DNA of 64,000 nt from Sipunculus nudus. Lineage: Eukaryota; Annelida; Sipuncula; Golfingiida; Sipunculidae. Position numbers and translations under genes: made by a program. The DNA lies in NCBI GenBank assembly GCA_026874595.1, contig JAPPUL010000079.1:55001-119000 (forward strand), read 5' to 3'. This document shows positions 16,766 to 25,970 of the stretch, piece after piece (the stretch's first letter is position 1; the number at the start of each line of letters is the position of its first letter). A model generated the notes under the pieces. That model saw nothing but the letters and a program-made list of their open reading frames with translations. It searched no databases and had not been told where the DNA came from.

Positions 16766-19700
16766 ATGAAAAATAGTATAGTATTTGACTACACAAAATA
16801 CCGCGTACAACTAACATGCATAGAGATCTTTAAAGAGAATAAAGATTTAAAAACCTTACCAATAAACGAACTTCTAGATACAAATAAAATAGGACATCTT
16901 GAATCGCTAATAGAAACGTTCAGAAGTAAGATAGAAAAGAATAAAGAAGATGACCTTAGCTATTATTTATGGGGCATGACGCTTGGTAATTTACAAAGAT
17001 ACGATGAAGCACTAAAAAAATTCAAAGAAGCCTGTGATGCAAATCCAAACTATTACGAAGCCTATTTAAGCTGGGGCAAGATGTTATATGGACTTGGTCA
17101 GTATGAGGATGCGCAAGACAAGCTTTTAAAGGCACTAGATATAAAACCATCAAAATACGAGGCATTATTTTATTACGGACTAATATTAAATAAATTAGAC
17201 AAGCAAGAAGAAGCAAAAGAATATTTTGAACTAGGACTTGAAGCAAATCCAGGAGATTACAAATGTTATTATAACTTAGCTTGCACAGAGTATAAACTAA
17301 AGAATTATGTAGAGTCAAGTATAAATTTTGCTAAATCGCTTGATTTAGAGGATGCTGATTATGATAGTGTATACAATTTAGCTAACAGTTTATCAAAAGA
17401 GGGTAAATACGAAGAGAGTAAAAGAGCTTATGAGAAAGCAATAAGCCTTAATGAAGCAGGAGTAGAAAGTTATTTTAATTTAGGAGTGCTTGAATATGGA
17501 GAAGGAGCTTATGAGAGTGCAATAGAAAAGTATCTAAAAGTGCTTGAATTAAGTCCCTTAGATGCGAATGCCCTAAACAATCTAGGTATAATATATTATA
17601 AAACAAAACGTTACGAAGCCTCAATAACAAGGTACAAAAAGGGAATATTAATAAATCCTGACAATGAAGCGCTATACAACAATCTAGGGGTATCACTAAA
17701 CAGATTAAATAGGCTTTCGGAGGCAAAAGAAGAGTATATAAAAGCACTTAAACTAAATGAAGAGGATGCAAAAATAGCAAGTAACTTTGCAAGTCTTTTG
17801 AGTGAGCTTGGAAAGCATGAAAAGGCACAAGAACTACTTAGAGCAGCAATAAGAACAACGCCTTTAGAGCCTAGGGTATATAATAATCTAGGAGTAGTAC
17901 ACGCCCGCCTTTCAAATTTCCGAGAAGGGATAATAAACTTCCGAGAAGCAATAAAGCTTAATAAGGCTAATGAAGAGAGTTATTATAATTGGGAACAATG
18001 TATATGGCATATGGTAAAGGAGGGGATGTTAAGCTCGGGCGATGAGATATTTTTCACAGGGCTTGGAGAACTCTATGTAGGGAAGGGAGAGTATGAAAAA
18101 GCGCTTAGAATATATGAGGAAGTAGAGGAGAGGAAACTTAGTAAGGAAATAGGGATAGAAGTGCTTGTAAATATAGGGATATGCAATTTTGAATTAAGAG
18201 AGTATGAAGCTGCGACAAAGTATATAAAAAAAGCACTTGAGATTGTACCAGAAGACAACACATTACAAAACAGGTTAGGACTTTCATTATATTACACAAA
18301 AAAGTATGAAGAGTCTTATACGCATCTAAAAAGGGCCAAAGAACTAAACCCGCAGTTAAAGGATATAAATTATCATATAGGGAACGTATTGTGCAAGTTA
18401 AAGGAGTATAGAGAGGGGATAGAGTATTATGAGCTTGAGCTTAAGGAAGGGAGGGAGTTTGGGCAGTTATATATTAATCTCGGAGATGCACAAAAGGAGT
18501 TAAAAGAGAACGATAAGGCACTTGAGAGTTATAAGAGAGGGCTTAGCTTAGAAGAGGATTTTGGAGATGGTTTTATAAGGCTTGGAATGCTTTTGAATGA
18601 GATGGGAGAGTACGAACAAAGCCTTGAGTATTTAAAAAGGGCCCTTATATATTTTCCAAAAGATGACAAATTGTATTTAGAGATAGGGCTCGTATCTAAA
18701 GTATTAGGTAAGCAACGTGAGTCAATAAGTTACATAAAGCAATCACTTGAGCTAAACGAAATATCAGCAGAGGCTCATAATAGTCTAGGGGAAGTGTATA
18801 TAGAGACAAGAAACTACCAAGGAGCAATAAGCGCATTATCAAAGGCTATAGAACTAAGACCAGATAATGTAAAAGCATATAATAACCTAGGAAAAGTCTA
18901 TCATAAGATGAAGAAGTATACAAAAGCGCAAAAGCAGTATACAATGAGCCTATCGATAGACAAAGATAATTTTGAAGGACAAAAGGGTCTTGGGATAACG
19001 TATTTATCACTTGAGCAGTATGAGGAGGCAAATACCAAGTTTGCAAAAGCCAATCGCCTAAAGCCAAAGAACGTAGATATATATTTTGAATGGGGCTTAA
19101 CGCAATACTATTTAAGTAATTTTGAAGGAGCAATAGACAAGTTCAGTAAATATATATATGTAAAAGGTAGTTATCACCGAGCGTATTTTTATATAGCCTT
19201 ATGCTACTTAGGCCTTAATAATCTAGAAGACAGTGAAAGTAATTTAAGGAAAGTACTTGAATTAAACAGGCAGGATTATGAGGTATTCTATTATTTGGGC
19301 GAGGTCTTGAAAAGACAAGAACATTACGAAGAGGCAATATCCTACTATAAGAAATCATTACAATTAAATCCGTCATATAGTAAAAGCTATATAAAGCTTG
19401 GAGAAGCATATTATGGCAGTAAAGATTACGAACAAGCAATAAACACCTACGAGAAGGCAATATCGTTTAATAAGAAGGATGGGGAGGGGTATATAAGGCT
19501 TGGGAATGTACTTTCTAAGGTGGGTCGAAACGAAGAGGCATTAGAAAGCTTTAAAAAGGCAAGTGAGCTTAATGTATATGATCCGATTCCGTATATATCG
19601 TGGGGAAATATACTTCTTGAGGTAGAAGATTACGAAGATGCGGTAAAGAAGTATAAAATAGCCTTACAGTATAAGCCAGAAGATATAGAAGTACAAATAC

Positions 19701-21103
19701 GCTGTGGACAAGCACTAGTAAAGCTTAAGAAGTATAAAGAGGCATCCTTAAACTTCACAAAGGCGTTACGGCTTGGGACTAAGAATGCAAAGGTATATGC
19801 AGGACTTGGAGAGAGTCATTATTTTCTTAAAAATTACGAAGAAAGTCTTTCTAATTTAGAGCATGCAATATCAAACGGATTTAGATCTTATAAAATATAT
19901 AAATACCTAGCAAAGACATATTTTAGTAAGGGAATGTATAGCGATGCGATAATAAATTATACTAATGCACTTGAGCTTGATGGTAGTAACTGGGAAGACT
20001 ATTATGATCTAGGGTATGCATATTACCAAGAAAAGGAATACAAAGAGGCAATAGATAAACTAAAGATATACATATTAAGTGCTGAGTCAGATGATACAAA
20101 GCAGTTTGAGAAGGCATATACGTTATTAGGCTTAGCTTTAAAAGAAACAGGGGACATAAAGGGGACAATAGAGAGTTTTTCAAAAGCAATATATTACACA
20201 CAAAAAGAAAATAAACATGATGAGTTATATCCACCGATACGAGGTTTTAGGGAGCTTGAGGAGATATTTCAAAACGTTGACAAAGTAAAGAATGCGCAGC
20301 TTAAAGAGGAAAAAGCAGATTTCATACCGCAGGTACTAAGAGTGCTAAGCAGTGAGATAAATCCATATATGGGAAAGATGAAGAGATTCTTAGATGATAT
20401 GGAAAATGATATTCAAAGTTATCGTAAGGTATTAAATAAAGTATCTGAGGGATTTAAAGTAAATGATAAGGAAATGGAAGTTGTGGGTGAGAATGGAGCA
20501 AGGAGTTATTATGGGATAATAGATCGTATTGAAAATAATATGACTAAGGTAAGAAGTGATTTATTAAAAGGAATAAGTAACTTAAATACGATGTTTAGGA
20601 ATGTAGATTACGCAGGATATGGAAGGGAGAGTGTAATAAATATAAATAGGCTGCTTGAATCTAGTATTGAGACAATATATAAAGGTGGTTTTAGTAATAT
20701 AACAAATATAAAAAAGGACTTTGGAGCGGTTCCAAATATAAAAGGAAATGAGGAGCAGCTTAAACATATATTCGTTATACTCTTTTTGAACGCAAATGAA
20801 GCGATAAAGTTAAGAGGGGTTTTAGCTGGGGTAGTAGAGGTACGGACAGAACGTATAGAAAATGATATATTTATAAGCATAAAAGACAATGGTATGGGAA
20901 TAAAGAAGTCAAATCAGGAGAAAGTCTTTTCACCATTCTTTACAACTAAGGATAAAGGAGAAGGCGTGGGTATAAACTTATATCTTGCAAAGCAGTTTGT
21001 TGAAGGGCATGGAGGAACAATATCATTTAGGAGTACTTATCAAATAGGAACAATTTTTACAGTAAACCTCCCAATAAAGGTATATAGCACGGTAAATTCT
21101 TAA
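16766..21103 (+). CDS. Giant TPR protein with C-terminal histidine-kinase-like ATPase domain
   Basis: The 1445-aa protein starts at ATG after a strong GGGAGGGGGG site. About residues 45-1165 are near-continuous tetratricopeptide repeats (over 30), with recurring YEEALK, LGLNP/LKPDN and AYNNLG patterns. The C-terminus is a GHKL ATPase: N box FLNANEAI (N1344), G1 DNGMGIKK (D1374), the F-box-like VFSPFFTTK, and G2 KGEGVGINLYLAKQFVEGHGG. In the dimerisation helix the H-box position reads VLSSEINPY, with Ser1196 where the phospho-acceptor His is expected. No transmembrane segment is seen, so it should be cytoplasmic. It may phosphorylate another protein, use a different His, or act as an ATP-dependent scaffold. 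No response regulator is adjacent. Confidence 0.88.
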   Translation: MKNSIVFDYTKYRVQLTCIEIFKENKDLKTLPINELLDTNKIGHLESLIETFRSKIEKNKEDDLSYYLWGMTLGNLQRYDEALKKFKEACDANPNYYEAYLSWGKMLYGLGQYEDAQDKLLKALDIKPSKYEALFYYGLILNKLDKQEEAKEYFELGLEANPGDYKCYYNLACTEYKLKNYVESSINFAKSLDLEDADYDSVYNLANSLSKEGKYEESKRAYEKAISLNEAGVESYFNLGVLEYGEGAYESAIEKYLKVLELSPLDANALNNLGIIYYKTKRYEASITRYKKGILINPDNEALYNNLGVSLNRLNRLSEAKEEYIKALKLNEEDAKIASNFASLLSELGKHEKAQELLRAAIRTTPLEPRVYNNLGVVHARLSNFREGIINFREAIKLNKANEESYYNWEQCIWHMVKEGMLSSGDEIFFTGLGELYVGKGEYEKALRIYEEVEERKLSKEIGIEVLVNIGICNFELREYEAATKYIKKALEIVPEDNTLQNRLGLSLYYTKKYEESYTHLKRAKELNPQLKDINYHIGNVLCKLKEYREGIEYYELELKEGREFGQLYINLGDAQKELKENDKALESYKRGLSLEEDFGDGFIRLGMLLNEMGEYEQSLEYLKRALIYFPKDDKLYLEIGLVSKVLGKQRESISYIKQSLELNEISAEAHNSLGEVYIETRNYQGAISALSKAIELRPDNVKAYNNLGKVYHKMKKYTKAQKQYTMSLSIDKDNFEGQKGLGITYLSLEQYEEANTKFAKANRLKPKNVDIYFEWGLTQYYLSNFEGAIDKFSKYIYVKGSYHRAYFYIALCYLGLNNLEDSESNLRKVLELNRQDYEVFYYLGEVLKRQEHYEEAISYYKKSLQLNPSYSKSYIKLGEAYYGSKDYEQAINTYEKAISFNKKDGEGYIRLGNVLSKVGRNEEALESFKKASELNVYDPIPYISWGNILLEVEDYEDAVKKYKIALQYKPEDIEVQIRCGQALVKLKKYKEASLNFTKALRLGTKNAKVYAGLGESHYFLKNYEESLSNLEHAISNGFRSYKIYKYLAKTYFSKGMYSDAIINYTNALELDGSNWEDYYDLGYAYYQEKEYKEAIDKLKIYILSAESDDTKQFEKAYTLLGLALKETGDIKGTIESFSKAIYYTQKENKHDELYPPIRGFRELEEIFQNVDKVKNAQLKEEKADFIPQVLRVLSSEINPYMGKMKRFLDDMENDIQSYRKVLNKVSEGFKVNDKEMEVVGENGARSYYGIIDRIENNMTKVRSDLLKGISNLNTMFRNVDYAGYGRESVININRLLESSIETIYKGGFSNITNIKKDFGAVPNIKGNEEQLKHIFVILFLNANEAIKLRGVLAGVVEVRTERIENDIFISIKDNGMGIKKSNQEKVFSPFFTTKDKGEGVGINLYLAKQFVEGHGGTISFRSTYQIGTIFTVNLPIKVYSTVNS

Positions 21104-21157
21104 GAGATTAGATGTCTTTTTTTAATTATGATATAGCTTTAAAGTTATTTAGTAGTT

Positions 21158-21859
21158 TTAATCTTCTTTAACTTCAAAGTATGAAAAGGTTTTATTTAGC
21201 TTATTCTTAATAGAACGTGCATTGAAAGGGTCAATAGACCAACTATCATCAACAATGATGTTATAATAGTAAAATCCCTTGCTAAAGGTAAGAATTATTT
21301 CAAATATACCATCACCCTTGCTTATCATAGGTAATGAGTAGCTATTCCAATCGTTAAAATTGCCAACTAAATAAACATGTTTGGCATTATAGTTTCTATA
21401 AATAAATCTATAAGTATTCTTCTGTCCTTTAACTCTTATAGGATTTTTAGTTGTGTTATAATTAATAATATCTTCTTTTAAGTCAAAGTATGAGACATCG
21501 TAGCCATAACTATCCTCAATTAGGTTATTATTTCTAGTGTCAGTGATAAACTCGCCATCAACAAGTATTTTGTATTTATATCTACCCTTTTTCAGTTGAA
21601 AAAGCTCATACCTGCTTTCTAAAAACAAAGTCCAATATCCATCCCAACTGCCTAAAGCATTAATATTCTTTTTAAAGGGATATTTTAATTTCCAATTATC
21701 AAAACTTGATTTTAAATAAACGCTTGAGGCATGGTTATTATGATACGAAAACTTTATTCCGTCTCTTGAGATAATAGGATTTATATTATTTTGTGTGTAA
21801 CTAATTCCTGTCAAAAATATACTTCCTGTAATTATTGTTATAAAAGCTCTTAGATGCAT
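21158..21859 (-). CDS. Secreted protein with tandem glycogen-binding (CBM48/AMPK-type E-set) domains
   Basis: The 233-aa protein has a signal peptide (FITIITGSIFLTGISYTQ) and two Ig-like E-set domains. The first (about 35-125) has SVYLKSSFDNWK and GRYKYKILVDGEFITDTRN. The second (about 140-230) has HVYLVGNFNDWN and GFYYYNIIVDDSWSIDP. This is the fold of glycogen-binding CBM48/AMPK-beta modules. No catalytic domain follows. It lies 169 nt downstream of glgC on the same strand, suggesting a link to alpha-glucan handling, although the predicted export is at odds with cytoplasmic glycogen synthesis. Confidence 0.8.
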   Translation of the reverse strand: MHLRAFITIITGSIFLTGISYTQNNINPIISRDGIKFSYHNNHASSVYLKSSFDNWKLKYPFKKNINALGSWDGYWTLFLESRYELFQLKKGRYKYKILVDGEFITDTRNNNLIEDSYGYDVSYFDLKEDIINYNTTKNPIRVKGQKNTYRFIYRNYNAKHVYLVGNFNDWNSYSLPMISKGDGIFEIILTFSKGFYYYNIIVDDSWSIDPFNARSIKNKLNKTFSYFEVKED

Positions 21860-22028
21860 ATGTCTTGTCTCAAATTCTTTGTCTTAAATTTTTTGTCTTA
21901 AATATATAAAATATGAAAAGGCATAATATATTATGAAGCCTTTTGGGATTTCTTCGGAAGAAGAGAATAAAAGGATAAGGGAATAAAAACAGAATAAAAA
22001 ACAAAAGATTATTTTAATAATATGAGCT

Positions 22029-23234
22029 TCATATAATATCTTCAGGCTTAAAGCTTTTTGGTATAACCCGAATATTATCTTCTGCAATGGTTGCAAAGTG
22101 CCTATCTTTCTCAACATCGTAGCCAATATAAGTATTTTGGGGTATAACAACATTCTTCTCGATGATACTTTTTTTGATATGAGCACCCTTACTTATAACA
22201 CAGTGTCCAAAAAGGATTGAATCTTCAACTAAAGCATCTTCTTCCACGATGACCCCAGGAGACAAGATAGAATTCATAACAGATCCCTTAATGATAGAGC
22301 CACCTGTTATAATGTTGTTATAGAAAGATATGTTATTGTTTTTATTGTCAATCATTGTCGGAGTACTATTTTCTTGATAAGTTCTATATTTCCAATCTTC
22401 GTTATATAATGATATGGGGGCTTTAGGCTTTAGAAAATCCATATTAGCGTCATAAAACGATTTAATTGTACCAACATCTCTCCAGTATAACGGATTAGCT
22501 GTTTTAGGGTCCTGATGAGCAAAAGAATATACATTGTTATACAAAACCATATTAGGGATTATATCCTTGCCAAAGTCATGCGATGAGGCAGAACGTGCGT
22601 CAAGTTTAAGATTATATAATAAAACGTCTTTAGAAAAGACGTATATACCCATAGACGCAAGTGCCATAAGTTTGTTACCCGGGATATGTTTAGGGTTTTT
22701 AGGTTTTTCTTCAAAGCCGATAACTTTATTTTGTTCATTAATATTTATGATACCAAAACCTTTAGCCTCACTACATCTAACGGGTACGGTAGCAATTGTT
22801 AGATCTGAGTTTTTGTCAATGTGATACTGTATTATATTTCTATAATCCATCTCATAAATATGATCCCCAGAAAGTACAAGTATATAATCAAGATTCATGC
22901 GTTCGATGGTGTATAGGTTCTGAAATATAGCGTCAGCCGTTCCGCGATACCAACTCTCCTCATAAATCTGTTGGGGTGGGTAAACATCGACATATTCATT
23001 CAAAGCAGGTGATAATACACTCCAGGCGTTACGTATATGCTTTTGCAATGAATCGGAAAGATATTGCACCATAACGTTAATGTTTCTAATACCAGAATTG
23101 ATACAATTACTTAGAGTGAAATCAATAATTCTATATTTACCGCCAAAAACAACTGCAGGTTTACATCTATCTTCAGTAAGAGGATAAAGACGGCTTCCTT
23201 TGCCACCGGCCAAAATAATAGCAAGCACTTTCAT
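22029..23234 (-). CDS. glgC: Glucose-1-phosphate adenylyltransferase (ADP-glucose pyrophosphorylase)
   Basis: At 401 aa, the enzyme makes ADP-glucose from ATP and glucose-1-phosphate, the committed step of bacterial glycogen synthesis. The N-terminal nucleotidyltransferase domain has the pyrophosphorylase motif AGGKGSRLYPLT, KPAVVFGGKYRIIDF, WYRGTADAI, VLSGDHIYEMDY and FEEKPKNPK. A C-terminal left-handed beta-helix (GGSIIKGSVMNSILSPGV, VEDSILFGHCVI) completes it. It starts at ATG without an obvious Shine-Dalgarno and is followed by the tandem E-set protein. No glgA or glgB is in the window. Confidence 0.95.
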   Translation of the reverse strand: MKVLAIILAGGKGSRLYPLTEDRCKPAVVFGGKYRIIDFTLSNCINSGIRNINVMVQYLSDSLQKHIRNAWSVLSPALNEYVDVYPPQQIYEESWYRGTADAIFQNLYTIERMNLDYILVLSGDHIYEMDYRNIIQYHIDKNSDLTIATVPVRCSEAKGFGIININEQNKVIGFEEKPKNPKHIPGNKLMALASMGIYVFSKDVLLYNLKLDARSASSHDFGKDIIPNMVLYNNVYSFAHQDPKTANPLYWRDVGTIKSFYDANMDFLKPKAPISLYNEDWKYRTYQENSTPTMIDNKNNNISFYNNIITGGSIIKGSVMNSILSPGVIVEEDALVEDSILFGHCVISKGAHIKKSIIEKNVVIPQNTYIGYDVEKDRHFATIAEDNIRVIPKSFKPEDII

Positions 23235-23591
23235 GATATATTTGTTTAACTATAAATGATTTTAATTGTACTTTGGTAATTTTTTTTTAATTACCTAAAG
23301 TCTACTAAAGAATATATAGTAGTAGAAGTAAATTAATAAAATAAATGTTTATTAAAATTGGTAATACAAATTAAGTGGCTATATTTAGTAATCTTTTATT
23401 TTAAAATGTAATTTTATTTATAGTGGTGTATAATTTAAATTAGAGTATTTTAATATCCGATATTTTTGAAAAAAATAGTTAGATTTAAATAGCTAGATAT
23501 TTAATTTTTTTAAAACTTGTTTTTAGCTTGTTATTATATAAGGAATATAATATGCTAAATATGCTAAAGCTACATTATATAACAGGGGTAT
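23235..23591. other. AT-rich divergent intergenic region
   Basis: This 357-nt gap separates glgC (-) from the amidohydrolase gene (+). It is very AT-rich with long A and T runs. A TATAAT at 23429-23434 could be a -10 element for the plus-strand gene, but no good -35 is paired with it. No ORF, RNA gene or strong hairpin is seen. Confidence 0.5.
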
Positions 23592-24839
23592 ATGAAAATG
23601 GGTAAGGTTTTATTGCGCTCAGGATATATAGTCAGTCCTTATGAGGTAATAAAATCAGGCTATATAGATATAGAAGGACAAATGATATTGGGAGTTGGCA
23701 GAAGGCAAGCAGGGCAGCGAACTGTAGATATAGAGCTTGATGATTACATAATGTATCCCGCACTAATAAATGCACATGATCATTTATTGGGTACATACCT
23801 GCCAAAGATAGGTACAGGGAGGCCATATCTTAATTGGCATCCATGGGATATAGCTTTAAAGGCCTCAGAAACTTATAAAGAACGAGGAAAGAATGAGAAT
23901 ATAGATATATACTTTCTTGGAGCTTACAAGAATCTTTTATCTGGCGTATTAACAGTATCTGACCATATACCGCATATAATAAACGATAAATTCATACCTA
24001 GTATGCCTATACGAGTTTTGAAGGATTACTCGCTTGCTCATGAGGTATCAAGTTATGATTTAAGATGGGGAGATGGGGTTGAAGTAGAACATACAAAAGC
24101 AGTAAGAAATAATGAACCGTTTATAACACACATAGAAGAAGGGTTTGATATGGAGTCAATGAAGGGAATAGATTATTTATTACAAATGGAAGCGTTAACA
24201 AAAAACACTGTGTTGATACATGGTATAGCCTTATCAGATAAAGATATAGAGGTAATAGCAAGACGTGGAGCACATTTAGTGTGGTGTCCTGTATCAAATG
24301 TTTATATGTTTGAAAAGACAGCAAGGGTTAAAGAGATAATGGATGCAGGAGTTAATGTATCACTTGGAACTGATTCGCCTGCATCTGGCTCAGCACATAT
24401 ACTTGAAGAATTAAAGTTTGCAAAAAAGATGTACAAAAAGATGTATGGGGAAGAGCTTTCTTATAAGCAACTAGTTTATATGGTTACAATAAATCCTTCC
24501 AAGGCTCTACAGATATCAGATAAATTAGGTAGTATAGAAAAAGGTAAGATGGCAGAATTTGTGTTAATAAAAGACAAAGGACAGGAGCCATATAAAACAT
24601 TGGTGGATGCTTCCTTAGAGGATATATCCCTAGTTATATACAAAGGGAAGCCGATATATGGAGATAAGGAGCTATCATGGGTATTTGAATATTTTAATGT
24701 AAGCTATAAGGTTTTCAAGTTGGAGAGTAAGGATAAAATAATAAATGATGTAAGTGATCCTCTGGGTTTATTATATAAGATACAAAAGACATTAGGATTT
24801 AAGAAAGAATTTGATTTTTTGCCTATAAGTGCAGGGTAG
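23592..24839 (+). CDS. Amidohydrolase/nucleoside deaminase-like metal-dependent hydrolase
   Basis: The 415-aa protein belongs to the amidohydrolase superfamily (MtaD/SsnA/TrzA-like). Metal-binding and catalytic motifs are visible: NAHDHLLG, THIEEG, VLIHGIALSD, VWCPVSNVYMF and LGTDSPASGS. The C-terminal urease-alpha-like strand region has KLGSIEKGKMAEFVLIKD. Relatives deaminate or hydrolyse purine-like or s-triazine-like rings; the substrate cannot be read from the sequence. The start is ATG after AGGGG; ATG at 23598 is a close alternative. A cNMP-binding TPR gene follows 16 nt downstream. Confidence 0.85.
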   Translation: MKMGKVLLRSGYIVSPYEVIKSGYIDIEGQMILGVGRRQAGQRTVDIELDDYIMYPALINAHDHLLGTYLPKIGTGRPYLNWHPWDIALKASETYKERGKNENIDIYFLGAYKNLLSGVLTVSDHIPHIINDKFIPSMPIRVLKDYSLAHEVSSYDLRWGDGVEVEHTKAVRNNEPFITHIEEGFDMESMKGIDYLLQMEALTKNTVLIHGIALSDKDIEVIARRGAHLVWCPVSNVYMFEKTARVKEIMDAGVNVSLGTDSPASGSAHILEELKFAKKMYKKMYGEELSYKQLVYMVTINPSKALQISDKLGSIEKGKMAEFVLIKDKGQEPYKTLVDASLEDISLVIYKGKPIYGDKELSWVFEYFNVSYKVFKLESKDKIINDVSDPLGLLYKIQKTLGFKKEFDFLPISAG

Positions 24840-24855
24840 GGGGCATAAAAGATAA

Positions 24856-25824
24856 ATGGCGTTAACAAGAAATTATAAAGAAGGTTCAATAATTTATTTT
24901 AAAGGCGACTTAGGCAAGGAGATGTATATATTAAAACATGGGCTTGTAACGCTTACAGACAATGGACTTACTGGGACAGAATTAAATATAGAGAATTTAA
25001 AGGAAGGAGATTTTTTTGGAGTTAAGTCAGCGTTAGGTAGTTTTCGGAGGGAGGAGACTGCGGAAGTAAAGATAGATTCTATAGTAATAGTACTAAACCT
25101 TTCGGAATTTGAGATAATGGTATCAAAGAATATAGCTTTGGTTTTAAATATGTTAAAAAGATTTAGTACCCAATTACGTCTTATAGGCAAGGAGGCGGAG
25201 AAGTTATTGTCTCGGACAGGCGAGGAGTATACAAACGAGGTGTCATTATTTAAACTTGGGGAACACTACATGCGGGTTGGCAATTTTGCGGGGGCACAGT
25301 ATGCACTACATAAATATATAGAACATTATCCTAAAGCGGAGAATGTTTATGAAGCACATAAATATATAGATATGGCGTTGAGGAGTCAGCCATTGTCAGG
25401 AGATACACAAAAGCTTGGAGATGCCAAAGAAGATAATAAAAATATAAAGCGAGAGGAGTTATGTGATCTTGGTCTTGATGCCTTAGATGCGAAGAAATAT
25501 AGTAATGCAATAGAGTATTTTGAAAAGGTAGAAGGACTTGATCCTGGCGTAAATAGGACAGATACTATAGGATTAAAAGCGCGATTTAATAAAATATATT
25601 GTTATTATGAACTAGGAGAATATGAAAAGGTACTAAGCCAATATACAGAATTTGTAAGAGATAATAAAAAGAGTAGTTATGTAAAGGATGCTCTATACTA
25701 TATAGGACTATCTTATAAGGAGTTAGGGGAAAAGGACAAGGCAAAAAGCTTTCTTGAAAAGGTGTCATCCTTAGGAACGGATGAGGTAAGTCAAAAAGCA
25801 AAAAAGCTAATAAATGAGCTATAA
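24856..25824 (+). CDS. Cyclic-nucleotide-binding-domain protein with TPR repeats
   Basis: This 322-aa protein has an N-terminal cNMP-binding beta-barrel (about 1-115: GSIIYFKGDLGKEMYILKHG, then GDFFGVKSALGSFRREETAEV). The phosphate-binding cassette departs from the Crp consensus, so cyclic nucleotide binding is uncertain. Residues about 130-320 hold TPR units (YMRVGNFAGAQYALHKYI, KKYSNAIEYFEKV, YYELGEYEKVLSQYTEFV, YYIGLSYKELGEKDKAKSFL) resembling YbgF/CpoB or outer-membrane-assembly TPRs. No signal peptide, HTH or catalytic domain is seen. It lies between an amidohydrolase and a Crp-like gene and may be a scaffold regulated by a nucleotide signal. Confidence 0.82.
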   Translation: MALTRNYKEGSIIYFKGDLGKEMYILKHGLVTLTDNGLTGTELNIENLKEGDFFGVKSALGSFRREETAEVKIDSIVIVLNLSEFEIMVSKNIALVLNMLKRFSTQLRLIGKEAEKLLSRTGEEYTNEVSLFKLGEHYMRVGNFAGAQYALHKYIEHYPKAENVYEAHKYIDMALRSQPLSGDTQKLGDAKEDNKNIKREELCDLGLDALDAKKYSNAIEYFEKVEGLDPGVNRTDTIGLKARFNKIYCYYELGEYEKVLSQYTEFVRDNKKSSYVKDALYYIGLSYKELGEKDKAKSFLEKVSSLGTDEVSQKAKKLINEL

Positions 25825-25893
25825 AGTATAGTGGTTTTAAAAAGAAAGCCAGGATATTAGTTTTAAAAAAAAAAATTGGTTTTTAAAAAGAGA

Positions 25894-25921
25894 AGCTATA
25901 GAATAAAGCTATAGAATAAAG
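25894..25921. repeat. 14-bp tandem duplication
   Basis: AGCTATAGAATAAA occurs at 25894-25907 and 25908-25921, in the gap between the cNMP-TPR gene and the second Crp gene. Confidence 0.75.
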
Positions 25922-25944
25922 TAATAATAAATAATTGGTGAGCG

Positions 25945-25970
25945 ATGGATATACTATATGGATATACTAT
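25945..25970 (+). repeat. 13-bp out-of-frame tandem duplication over the crp-like start codon
   Basis: ATGGATATACTAT occurs at 25945-25957 and 25958-25970. The first copy has the closer GGTGAG ribosome-binding site but opens only a nine-codon frame (MDILYGYTI, stop). The real gene starts at the second copy. Confidence 0.85.

Noticed and set aside
21884-22186. 100-codon minus-strand frame downstream of and overlapping the 3' end of glgC
   Set aside because: More than half overlaps glgC in another frame; no ribosome-binding site or recognisable motif.
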